DNA of 64,000 nucleotides, taken from an uncultured SAR116 cluster alpha proteobacterium (GTDB lineage Bacteria; Pseudomonadota; Alphaproteobacteria; Puniceispirillales; Marisalimonadaceae). This document shows positions 53,328 through 62,387 of this stretch, piece after piece. Location: the NCBI GenBank assembly GCA_902615995.1, contig CACMRF010000001.1, forward strand, positions 119,008-183,007, in the 5' to 3' direction. Numbering within the stretch: the stretch's first letter is position 1; each line of letters opens with the position of its first letter. The position numbers and the translations under genes are program-made. The notes beneath the pieces are model-generated. The model made no database searches, was not told the DNA's origin, and saw only the letters and a list, made by a program, of their open reading frames with translations.

Positions 53328-54818
53328 TTATCTAATAATAAATGGATTTGAAACTGAAGTCTGCTCTGCTATCCAAATTGATTTTGTTTGCAAAAATTCT
53401 TTAATAGATTCTTGGCCACTCTCTCTACCTCTTCCTGATCGTTTATAACCTCCAAATGGTGACATGAAGCTTACAGCTCTATATGTATTAACCCATACTG
53501 TTCCCGCTCTTAAACTGTCAGACATTCTTAAGGCTCTACCAATATCATTAGTCCAAACCCCGGCAGCTAAACCAAATATTACATCATTTCCTACTTTTAT
53601 TGCTTCTTCTTCATCCTTAAACTTAATTATAGATAATACTGGCCCAAAGACTTCTTCTTGAGCAATCCTCATTTTGTTTTTTACATCAGTAAAAATTGTT
53701 GGCTCAACAAATCTATCTCCTTTTATATCCTTACTAGAATAAGCATTTCCTCCTAAGATACATTTTGCACCTTCTGATTTTGCAATATCTATATAGTTCA
53801 TAATCTTTTCAAATTGTGGCTGAGTTGTAACAGGCCCAACATGTGTTTCAAATGACATTGGATCTCCGATTTTTGCTTCACTTGCAACTTCAACAAGTCT
53901 TTTAACAAATTTTTCATAAATCGTTTCTTGTACTAACAAGCGAGAACCTGCAATGCATGTCTGACCTGTTGCGGCAAATATACCTGAAATAACTCCCATT
54001 ATAGCAGCTTCAAAATCCGCATCTTCAAAAACGATGTTTGGTGATTTTCCTCCTAATTCTAATGAAACAGGCATTATTTTTTTAGCTGCAGATTCATATA
54101 TTTTTTGACCAGAAACATCAGAACCAGTGAATGCAATTTTAGATACATGTTTATGTTCAACGAGTGGTTGACCAACATCAACACCCATTCCCGTAATACA
54201 ATTTACAACTCCATTTGGGAATCCTGCCTCTGATACTAGTTTCATAAATTCTAAAGTTGATGCCGAAGTAAATTCAGATGGTTTTATTACCGCAGTATTT
54301 CCAGCAGCTAAAGCTGGAGCAAGCTTCCAAGACAAAAGAAGTAAAGGAGAATTCCAAGCTGTTATCATTCCTACAACACCAAATGGCTCATACTTAGTAT
54401 AATTAAAAATTCCAGGTTTGTCTGAAGGTAAAACAGAGCCTTCAACTTTGTCTGCAAGTCCTCCAAAATATCTATACCATTCTGCAAGATACTTCGTTTG
54501 TGCTGCCATTTCAGCAATTAACTTTCCATTATCTTGAACCTCTATTTCACCAAGTTTTTGAGCATCTCTCTCAACAAGTTCCGCAAGTTTTACAAGTAGT
54601 TTACCTCTTTCTGTAGGTTTTGTTTTAGACCAATTATTTTCAAAAGCTTCCTTTGCAACATTTACTGCAATATCGACATCATAAGCATTTCCTTTAGCAA
54701 CTTTTGCCCAATTTTCGCAAGTATATGGATTTTCAGTATCAAAATATTCTCCACTATTTGGTCTCATTTCTTTTCCATTAACGAAATGATTATATGTTTT
54801 CATAATATTCTCCGTCAC
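53328..54818 (-). CDS. Aldehyde dehydrogenase (NAD(P)+)
   Basis: VSLELGGKSPNIVFEDAD, GQTCIAGSRLLV, PFGGYKRSGRGRESG. Confidence 0.95.
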   Translation of the reverse strand: MTENIMKTYNHFVNGKEMRPNSGEYFDTENPYTCENWAKVAKGNAYDVDIAVNVAKEAFENNWSKTKPTERGKLLVKLAELVERDAQKLGEIEVQDNGKLIAEMAAQTKYLAEWYRYFGGLADKVEGSVLPSDKPGIFNYTKYEPFGVVGMITAWNSPLLLLSWKLAPALAAGNTAVIKPSEFTSASTLEFMKLVSEAGFPNGVVNCITGMGVDVGQPLVEHKHVSKIAFTGSDVSGQKIYESAAKKIMPVSLELGGKSPNIVFEDADFEAAIMGVISGIFAATGQTCIAGSRLLVQETIYEKFVKRLVEVASEAKIGDPMSFETHVGPVTTQPQFEKIMNYIDIAKSEGAKCILGGNAYSSKDIKGDRFVEPTIFTDVKNKMRIAQEEVFGPVLSIIKFKDEEEAIKVGNDVIFGLAAGVWTNDIGRALRMSDSLRAGTVWVNTYRAVSFMSPFGGYKRSGRGRESGQESIKEFLQTKSIWIAEQTSVSNPFIIR

Positions 54819-55050
54819 TTATTCTCATGAATTTCAAAAATTTGTTTCTTATTATTATAATAGTTATTTTTTATAAATTTTTATTTTTATCTCATATTTT
54901 TAGTAAAAAAAGAATCTTAAAATATATATTTAATATTAACTAAATATTGTCTGAAGATAATTAAAAGATTTAAAGACACCTCTAATAAATAATATTTAAA
55001 TAAATTGCTTTTTATACTAAATTATTAAATGAACTATTTGGTAATTAAAC

Positions 55051-55704
55051 ATGCAAGCAATTTTTTTTGGTTCTATAGGAACTATGGTAGAAACTTCTGA
55101 AATTCAACGTAAAGCATTTAATACAGCCTTTAAAGAATTTGGATTGAATTGGTACTGGAATACTGGAAATTATATCAATATGATCCAAAAGCCGGGGGGA
55201 ATTTCAAGAATTAAAGAATATTCGAAATTAAAGCTTAAAGATAGTGAAGTAAAAAAAATATATGATCTTAAAATTAAATATTTTAGAAATTATTCTGATA
55301 ACTGTGTAAAACCAAGGGAAGGTGTTTTAGACATTATCAACTATGCAAATAGAAATAATATAAAGCTTGGCTTTATTACAACAACTTCTAAAGAAACTAT
55401 TGAGATTATAAAGGATAGTTTATCGAAGTTTATCAATTTTAATGACTTTGATCTTATTACATATGAAAAAGATTGTGTTAAAAAGAAACCTTATCCGGAC
55501 ATATACAATTTTGCTATTAACAAACTCAAAGTTGAAAAAAATAATTCAATTACAATTGAAGATACCCCTATAAGTTATGCTTCATCAAAAAAAGCCAAAA
55601 TTAAGACTATCTTATTTCCTGGTGAATATTCAGTGAATAAAAAAAATATATCATCCACGTACAAAATTTTTGAAGAAGTTAAAAATTTTTTTGAGAAAAA
55701 ATGA
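55051..55704 (+). CDS. HAD-superfamily-like protein lacking the catalytic aspartates
   Basis: HAD cap and core pattern (FITTTSKETIE, KKKPYPDIYNFAINKL, ITIEDTPISYASSKKA), but motif I reads FFGSIGT instead of FDxDGT. Confidence 0.75.
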   Translation: MQAIFFGSIGTMVETSEIQRKAFNTAFKEFGLNWYWNTGNYINMIQKPGGISRIKEYSKLKLKDSEVKKIYDLKIKYFRNYSDNCVKPREGVLDIINYANRNNIKLGFITTTSKETIEIIKDSLSKFINFNDFDLITYEKDCVKKKPYPDIYNFAINKLKVEKNNSITIEDTPISYASSKKAKIKTILFPGEYSVNKKNISSTYKIFEEVKNFFEKK

Positions 55705-55711
55705 ATTTAAT

Positions 55712-56752
55712 ATGGCTATAGTCAAATTAGAAAATGTTTCTAAGTCATGGGGAGATTTCAAGGCAGTTGATGATTTTAATTTAACTATAAATGATGAAGA
55801 ATTTTTAGTTTTATTAGGACCATCAGGATGTGGAAAAACAACAACCATGAGAATGATTGCTGGACTAGAAGAGTTATCTTCTGGAACTATTAGGATTAAT
55901 GATATTATAGTTAACGATCTTGAACCAAAAGACAGAGACGTGTCTATGGTTTTTCAATCATATGGTTTATATCCAAACATGAGTGTTTATGAAAATATAA
56001 GATTTCCTCTTAAAATTAGAAAAATAAAAAAGTCACTCCACGAAAAACTGGTTATGCGAGCTGTAAAAATGGTAGAATTGGAAAAATTTCTAAAAAGAAA
56101 ACCTGCAGAATTATCTGGTGGACAAAAACAGAGAGTTGCACTTGCTAGAGCATTAGTAAGAAATCCAAACATTTTTTTAATGGACGAACCTCTATCTAAC
56201 TTAGATGCAAAATTAAGAGTTTCGACACGAGCCCAAATAAAACATCTACAAAACAAACTAAAAATTACAACTATTTATGTAACTCACGACCAAGTTGAAG
56301 CAATGACCTTAGCAGATCGTGTTGTTGTAATGAATAATGGTAAAATTCAACAAATTGGATCACCAAGAGAAATTTACAATAGGCCCTTTAATACCTTTGT
56401 TGCTTCTTTTATAGGAAGCCCTCCCATGAATTTAATTCCAATATCTATTAAGAATAAAAAAACAATTTCTAAAGATTTAAAATTTTCAAATGTTAATATT
56501 AAAGATGGAAAATATATACTTGGCTTCAGAGCTGAAGATGCTAGTATAATAAGTAAAGGTAATTTCACTGGACCAATTTATTCAATAGAACTTTTAGGGG
56601 ATAGTACAATAGTTACACTAAAAATAAAAAATTATTTGTTAAATGTTAAAACCTCTAACAATTTTTCCTCAAGAATTGGTGAAATTATATCAGTAAAAAT
56701 ACCAAATAATTTATGTCATTTTTTTGATTCAAAAACTGGAATTCATTTATAA
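55712..56752 (+). CDS. Carbohydrate-type ABC transporter ATP-binding protein (UgpC/MalK family)
   Basis: LGPSGCGKTTTMRMIAGLE, LSGGQKQRVALARALVRNP; C-terminal TOBE-like domain; start at internal ATG. Confidence 0.94.
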   Translation: MAIVKLENVSKSWGDFKAVDDFNLTINDEEFLVLLGPSGCGKTTTMRMIAGLEELSSGTIRINDIIVNDLEPKDRDVSMVFQSYGLYPNMSVYENIRFPLKIRKIKKSLHEKLVMRAVKMVELEKFLKRKPAELSGGQKQRVALARALVRNPNIFLMDEPLSNLDAKLRVSTRAQIKHLQNKLKITTIYVTHDQVEAMTLADRVVVMNNGKIQQIGSPREIYNRPFNTFVASFIGSPPMNLIPISIKNKKTISKDLKFSNVNIKDGKYILGFRAEDASIISKGNFTGPIYSIELLGDSTIVTLKIKNYLLNVKTSNNFSSRIGEIISVKIPNNLCHFFDSKTGIHL

Positions 56753-56769
56753 ATAGATTGGAGTAAAAT

Positions 56770-57999
56770 ATGAATTTAATAAAGTATACTTTTTTGTTAA
56801 CAAGTTTTTTGTTTTTTTTGATAAAAAATTCTTTTGCCTGTGAAATAAAAGCAAGGGTAAGTGTTGTTGGAAACGAATTTCCAGCTATACAAACAGTTGG
56901 TGCAGGTGCAAAAAAATGTAAGGGTGCTGAAGTTAAAACAAACTTAACAGCTGACCATCAAAAAATTAATGTAGCCGGAATGAGTAGTAAACCAGCGGAA
57001 TACACATCTGCAATAGTTGCAAATACATCAATTGTCGCACTTTTAAACAACGATTTAATTAGACCTTTAGACGATCTAGTAAAAAAACATGGCTCAAAAC
57101 TTAAGAAAAATCAACTTATCACTATTAACGGTAAAGTGATGGCGGTAGCTTTTATGGCTAATGCTCAACATTTAGTTTATAGAAAAGACGTTTTAAATAA
57201 ACTTAATATTTCTGTTCCTAAAACATATGAAGAAATGTTAGCAGCTGCAAAAAAAATTCGGGAATCTGGTCTTGCAAAAAATCCTGTAGGTGGAGCTTAT
57301 AAAGCAGGTTGGAACTTGGCACAGGAATTTAATAATATGTTTATTGGATATGGTGGTAAACATTTTAAAGGTAACACGCCTGAACCAAACGTGAATTCGA
57401 ATGCTGGAAAAAAAGCATTAAATATGATGAAGTCTTTATCTGAATACATGAATCCAGATTTTTTAACTCATGATAGTAATGCTACGAACGCAGAGTTCAG
57501 AGCTGGTAACGTTATCTTGATGAATATGTGGGGAAGTAGAGCTGCAACACTAACTGATGCAGATGGAGTTTCTGAGGCTGTAAAAAAAGGAATGGATATA
57601 GCTGGTCCAATGACTGTTGGAGGTGGTACTATTCCAGCATCTACACTTTTTTGGGATGGTTGGACAGTTGCAAAAAAAATAAGTGATGCCGAAGCTGAGG
57701 CTACTTTTATTGCTATGATGAATGCAATAGACCCATCTATTATTAAGAATGATAATGTTAGAAAGCAAGCAGTTTGGCTTTTAGACGGATACACCCCAAC
57801 AGATGCCGCTAGAGGTGTTTTCGCAGCAGCAAAAATGAATACAACGCCTTACCCAATGCTTCCTTATGCTGGCTTAATGCATTCAGCTATAGGCGCAGAA
57901 ATTGCAGATTTTATGCAAGGTAAAGAAAACGCAAAAAAAACTTTGTCTGATATTGAGGATGCTTATCGTGCAGCTGCAAAAGAAAAAGGGTTTTTATAA
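56770..57999 (+). CDS. Carbohydrate-type ABC transporter substrate-binding protein (SBP family 1)
   Basis: Signal peptide; extracellular SBP pattern; flanked by permeases and ATPase. Confidence 0.88.
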   Translation: MNLIKYTFLLTSFLFFLIKNSFACEIKARVSVVGNEFPAIQTVGAGAKKCKGAEVKTNLTADHQKINVAGMSSKPAEYTSAIVANTSIVALLNNDLIRPLDDLVKKHGSKLKKNQLITINGKVMAVAFMANAQHLVYRKDVLNKLNISVPKTYEEMLAAAKKIRESGLAKNPVGGAYKAGWNLAQEFNNMFIGYGGKHFKGNTPEPNVNSNAGKKALNMMKSLSEYMNPDFLTHDSNATNAEFRAGNVILMNMWGSRAATLTDADGVSEAVKKGMDIAGPMTVGGGTIPASTLFWDGWTVAKKISDAEAEATFIAMMNAIDPSIIKNDNVRKQAVWLLDGYTPTDAARGVFAAAKMNTTPYPMLPYAGLMHSAIGAEIADFMQGKENAKKTLSDIEDAYRAAAKEKGFL

Positions 58000-58012
58000 A
58001 ATCAAATTCAAT

Positions 58013-58041
58013 AAACTAGAGAGACACGTTCTCTCTAGTTT
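58013..58041 (+). terminator. Intra-operonic hairpin between SBP and permease genes
   Basis: Perfect 12-bp stem AAACTAGAGAGA / TCTCTCTAGTTT followed by T-rich sequence. Confidence 0.75.
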
Positions 58042-58047
58042 TAAATT

Positions 58048-59073
58048 ATGAAGCATAAGACTTTTTTTTGGTTTATATTGCCAACGTTTTTGGCAATGTT
58101 AATTTTTATTTTTTTACCAATTATTTCTGTTATTTTACAATCAATCCACACACCACATGAAAATGTACTTGTCACAGTTGAAAATTGTGACCCTTTTGGA
58201 TGTAAAAAAGTTACATCTATTGACCATGAAGCTACAAAAAATTTAAAACAGTCCGAGCCTTTGGGTAAATTTGTTGGGTTAGATATCTATTTTGATAGAG
58301 GACACTTGGCGATTGAAAATTTTAAACTATTATGGAAAAACTCTAAAAATATTTCTTCATTTGTAAAATCCTTAGGTAATCTTCCATTTTATAAAGCTGT
58401 TTTTTTTACACTAACTTTTACATTCACAGTCACACCCATAATGCTTTTACTTGGTTTATTGATCGCTTTAGGTGTAAATTCTATAAGTAAAAAATTAAAA
58501 GGGATAGTAATTTTTTTTTCGCTGTTACCAATGATTGTAACTCCTCTTATTGGTTCAATAATATTATTTTGGATGATTGACTCACGAGGTATAATTGGTA
58601 ATTTAATACAATGGTTACTTGATGATCCTAATTTATCTCTTAAAGCTTCAACTTCATTAACTTGGATTATGTTAATTGTTTATGGAGTGTGGCATGCAAT
58701 ACCATTTTCCTTTATTGTATTTTATGCAGGATTACAAACTGTACCAAAAGATCAACTTGAATCTGCTAAAATTGATGGTGCTAATAAATTTGAAGAAGTA
58801 ATCTACATTATTATCCCTCATTTAATGCCATTAATTACATTTGTTACACTTATGCAATTAATGGATAATTTTCGCGTATTTGAACCTATTGTTGGTTTCA
58901 GTGCAGAAGCTCACGCTACTTCATTAAGCTGGATAATTTTTAATGACTTAGGAGGCGAAACACGACAGCTCTCAGCCGCAGCTACAAGCTCCATTTTGAC
59001 AATTATAGGAGTAATAATTTTACTTTCACCAGTTTTAGTGAGAACTTGGAGGGACTTTAAATTTAAAAAATGA
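58048..59073 (+). CDS. Carbohydrate-type ABC transporter permease (UgpA/MalF-like)
   Basis: ESAKIDGANKFEEVIYIIIPHLMP EAA motif. Confidence 0.93.
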   Translation: MKHKTFFWFILPTFLAMLIFIFLPIISVILQSIHTPHENVLVTVENCDPFGCKKVTSIDHEATKNLKQSEPLGKFVGLDIYFDRGHLAIENFKLLWKNSKNISSFVKSLGNLPFYKAVFFTLTFTFTVTPIMLLLGLLIALGVNSISKKLKGIVIFFSLLPMIVTPLIGSIILFWMIDSRGIIGNLIQWLLDDPNLSLKASTSLTWIMLIVYGVWHAIPFSFIVFYAGLQTVPKDQLESAKIDGANKFEEVIYIIIPHLMPLITFVTLMQLMDNFRVFEPIVGFSAEAHATSLSWIIFNDLGGETRQLSAAATSSILTIIGVIILLSPVLVRTWRDFKFKK

Positions 59074-59942
59074 CAAAAAAAAATTCAAACAGATTTTCTA
59101 TACTCATTTACTCATTTATAATTATTTGGGTTTTTTTAGCCTCATTTCCTTTCTTTTGGACATTTTGGGGTTCTTTTAAAGTAGAGCTAGATTTTTTTTC
59201 AATTTCAAATTGGTATAATGCAGTCACCGGGAAGAATACTTTTGATACCTACAACTCTCAGTTTACTGGAGCTGGTTATGAAGGAGCTTGGATTCAAGAA
59301 GAATTTTGGAGATCTTTTGTTAACTCAGCCATAGTTTGTTTTTTTGTTGTCTTAACCTCCCTAACAATTGGCACGTTAGGGGCTTATGCATTATCTAGGT
59401 CAAATTATAAATATACTTTTTGGCTCTTAATTACAGCTCTGATTTTTAGGGCAATGCCCCCAATTACTCTTGTGGCTGGATATCTACCACCTTTTTTTGA
59501 GTGGAATATTTGGGGGATATTACCAACAACTATAATCGTGCTAGTATCGATTAATCAACCTTTCACGCTTTGGATGCTACACTCTTTTTTTCAAAACATC
59601 CCTAAAGAACTTGATGAAAGTGCCAAGGTAGATGGATGCTCCCAATTTCAGGCATTTAGATACGTTATTATACCAGTAATGTGGCCTGGTGTAATAACAA
59701 CAGGATTATTTAGTTTTTTGTTAGCCTATAATGATTTTGCGGTGACTGCTATGTTATTATCTGATGAAAATAGAACTATGATACCAAAAATTGCTGCTTT
59801 TTTGGGAACGACTTATACTGAAGGAAATGTAATGTTCGCAGTTGCAGCTGTTGTTTCAGCTACTGTTCCACTTTTCATACTTGTAATATTTTTTCAAAAA
59901 AAAATAGTCAGTGGTCTTACACAAGGTGCCGTGAAAGGATAA
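59070..59942 (+). CDS. Carbohydrate-type ABC transporter permease (UgpE/MalG-like)
   Basis: ESAKVDGCSQFQAFRYVIIPVMWPG EAA motif; 4-nt overlap with the upstream permease. Confidence 0.93.
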   Translation: MTKKNSNRFSILIYSFIIIWVFLASFPFFWTFWGSFKVELDFFSISNWYNAVTGKNTFDTYNSQFTGAGYEGAWIQEEFWRSFVNSAIVCFFVVLTSLTIGTLGAYALSRSNYKYTFWLLITALIFRAMPPITLVAGYLPPFFEWNIWGILPTTIIVLVSINQPFTLWMLHSFFQNIPKELDESAKVDGCSQFQAFRYVIIPVMWPGVITTGLFSFLLAYNDFAVTAMLLSDENRTMIPKIAAFLGTTYTEGNVMFAVAAVVSATVPLFILVIFFQKKIVSGLTQGAVKG

Positions 59943-59948
59943 TAAATT

Positions 59949-61401
59949 ATGAAAAAAAAAATAATTCATTCAAAATTAACTAAAAACAATAATCTATCTA
60001 AAACCAAAGAAACGGAAAAAGTTCTAGAAAAAATGGTTGATGCTTTAAATGATCATAGAATAAAGGATATTGGAGAATTTTTTTCATCAACATTTAACTG
60101 GTTTGGAAATTATGGTTGTGGGACAAAAAAAGGATTAAAAGAATTTCAAAATAATTGGCAAGTACCTTTTCAAAAAGCTTTCTCAAATAAAGTATGTATT
60201 GATGAAGCTAGAATAGTCGTTGGAGAATGGGGTGCTTCTTTTGGCAGACAAGAAGCATTTCATACGGGTATATTCATGGGTATAAAGCCTACAAATAAAA
60301 AAGTTGAAATTAGATATATGGATTTTTGGAAAGTGAAAAACAAAAAAATAGTTAATAATTGGGTAATGGTTGATTTTCCTGGAGTTTTAAAACAATTAGG
60401 CTTTGATATATTTAACGGTGAAGGTTGGGAAAAATTTGATAAAAAAAATAAATTCCAAATTGGAAAAGATTTTAAAGTTGAAAAATTTATTTATGGAATA
60501 ACTGAAGAAATTTGGGAAAATAAAAAGATTAATTCTGTTTATGATTATTATAAAAAAGATGTTATTGTCAGATCTCCCAGGAAAACAACGTACAAATGTA
60601 ATGACGTAATCAATTCTACAATAGATACATTAAGTCAATTTCCTAATAGGCAATTGATTGGAGAAGATGTAATTTGGTCTGGAGATAATAAAAATGGTAT
60701 CTTAAGCTCACACAGAATTTTATCCACAGCAACACATAAAGGTAATGGTTTTTATGGAAAATCAACAGGAAAAAAAGTTATTTATAGAGTTATTGCTGAT
60801 TGTTTTATTATAGATAACAAGGTAGTTGAAGAATGGATAGTTAGAGATGAAAGTGCTATTTTAAATCAACTAGGATTGACTGCTAAAAAATTTGTAGAAA
60901 TGAAAATTAAAGAAAAGTTTTTCAATAAGAGATGTTTGAATTCTATTTCAAATGCTTTTGATGTTAAGAATATTATCACAAATAATTCTAATGAATTTAC
61001 TAAAACTTACATCTCGAATTTCAAAAAGTTAATTGACAAAGATTTTGATTTATTAAAAAAAAATTACGAGAGATCTGCTCAAACTTTCTGGCCAGGAGGA
61101 AAAATAAATTATTCGTATGAACAAATAAAAAAAATATGGTCAGATTTTTTGAATTGTTTTGAAGAATTAGAATTGATCATACACTTTTTTTCTGGAATGA
61201 CAGAACCAATTTTACCCCCCCCGAGTTGCCATAAGGTGGACAATTAAGGGAAAACATTTAAATAAAGGATATTACGGATGTCCATCGCAAAAGAATATTG
61301 AAATTGCTGGCATATCTCATGTCGAATTTGGAAAAACTGGAATAATTAGGGAATATGTCATCTTTGATGAAATATCTATTTGGAAACAGATATTACTTTA
61401 A
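59949..61401 (+). pseudogene. Triple SnoaL-like (NTF2-fold) domain protein, frameshifted at a C8 tract (apparent; may be sequencing error, phase variation or true pseudogene)
   Basis: ORF ends at 61247 after ...ILPPPSCHKVDN*; the other frame continues PPRVAIRWTIKGKHLNKGYYGCPSQKNIEIAGISHVEFGKTGIIREYVIFDEISIWKQILL* to 61401, the expected SnoaL-domain C-terminus. Confidence 0.8.
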
Positions 61402-61415
61402 TTATACTGCTTGTA

Positions 61416-62387
61416 ATGAGTAATTTTAACATTCAAGACAGGCTAGTAAGATTTGGTGAATTAATACCTTGCAAAACTGCATTTATTGATGCTCATACAC
61501 CTGGATCTAACTTAAAGGAAAATTTTACAATTATTGGAGCAGGAGTTTCTGAAAATCCTGATCAACACGTCCATATTAACATACCTCACGGTTTTAATAT
61601 TGGAGCTGCTGGTCAACCACCCAAATGTAATAATTCACTTCATAGCCACAGAACAGCTGAGGTGTTCTTTGTTTTATTTGGTAAATGGAGATTTTTTTGG
61701 GGAATTAACGGCAACGCTGGTGAAGTTATTCTTGAAAAAGGTGACATATTTAACATTCCTACAGGAATTTTTAGAGGTTTTGAAAATATAGGCGAATCGT
61801 ATGGTATGTTAATGGCTGTGTTAGGTGGAAATGACGCTGGTGGAGGCGTGATTTGGGCACCAAAGGTTTTAAATGACGCAAAACAACATGGCCTAATTTT
61901 ATCTGAAAAAGGAAAAATTTATGATACAAAATTAGGACAAAATCTACCTCATAACGAAAAAGAGATGCCCGCGTTAACGAAAAAAGAATTGTCACAATTT
62001 CCTGAGATAGAAGCTAGGAAAATTATACCTTTTTATGTAGCAAGATATTTGGATCTATATTCCTTATCAAAACAAAATTTTGTTTCAGTTATTGGCGAAC
62101 ATGGTATTCTTTATGATAAACCAGGTTTTGAGATAAATTTTATATCTGAAAAATGTACAAATAAAATTAAAAATTATTTTGATAAAGACTCCGTATTAAT
62201 GCCTATTGAAGGTTGTTGGAATATTGAAGCAGAAATTTTTAACTTAACTTTAAATCCTGGTGATACATTATCAGTTCCAAAAAATACACAGTTCAATCTT
62301 AAAACAACCAAACCTTATATGTCCTCAATGTATCAAGTAATACCTACAAATGATCCTGCTGGATCAACTCAATTACGAACTTCTTAA
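61416..62387 (+). CDS. Two-domain cupin (bicupin) protein
   Basis: LHSHRTAEVFFVLFGKWRFFWG...GDIFNIPTGIFRGFEN and C-terminal second cupin (LNPGDTLSVPKNTQF); start at internal ATG MSNFNIQDR. Confidence 0.82.
   Translation: MSNFNIQDRLVRFGELIPCKTAFIDAHTPGSNLKENFTIIGAGVSENPDQHVHINIPHGFNIGAAGQPPKCNNSLHSHRTAEVFFVLFGKWRFFWGINGNAGEVILEKGDIFNIPTGIFRGFENIGESYGMLMAVLGGNDAGGGVIWAPKVLNDAKQHGLILSEKGKIYDTKLGQNLPHNEKEMPALTKKELSQFPEIEARKIIPFYVARYLDLYSLSKQNFVSVIGEHGILYDKPGFEINFISEKCTNKIKNYFDKDSVLMPIEGCWNIEAEIFNLTLNPGDTLSVPKNTQFNLKTTKPYMSSMYQVIPTNDPAGSTQLRTS

Noticed and set aside
54819-55050. Longest clean intergenic gaps examined for tRNA, riboswitch or small RNA (including 10754-10902, 3943-4073, 51331-51495)
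   Set aside because: Only AT-rich sequence without cloverleaf or conserved riboswitch cores recognised by eye; a covariance-model scan would be needed.
57468-57794. Antisense ORFs inside the substrate-binding protein gene (57468..57794 and 57550..57768)
   Set aside because: Low-complexity antisense reading of a well-supported CDS; no RBS or homology seen.
61534-61995. ORFs 61534..61791 (+) and 61771..61995 (-)
   Set aside because: Both fall inside the bicupin gene in other frames; translations are not protein-like.
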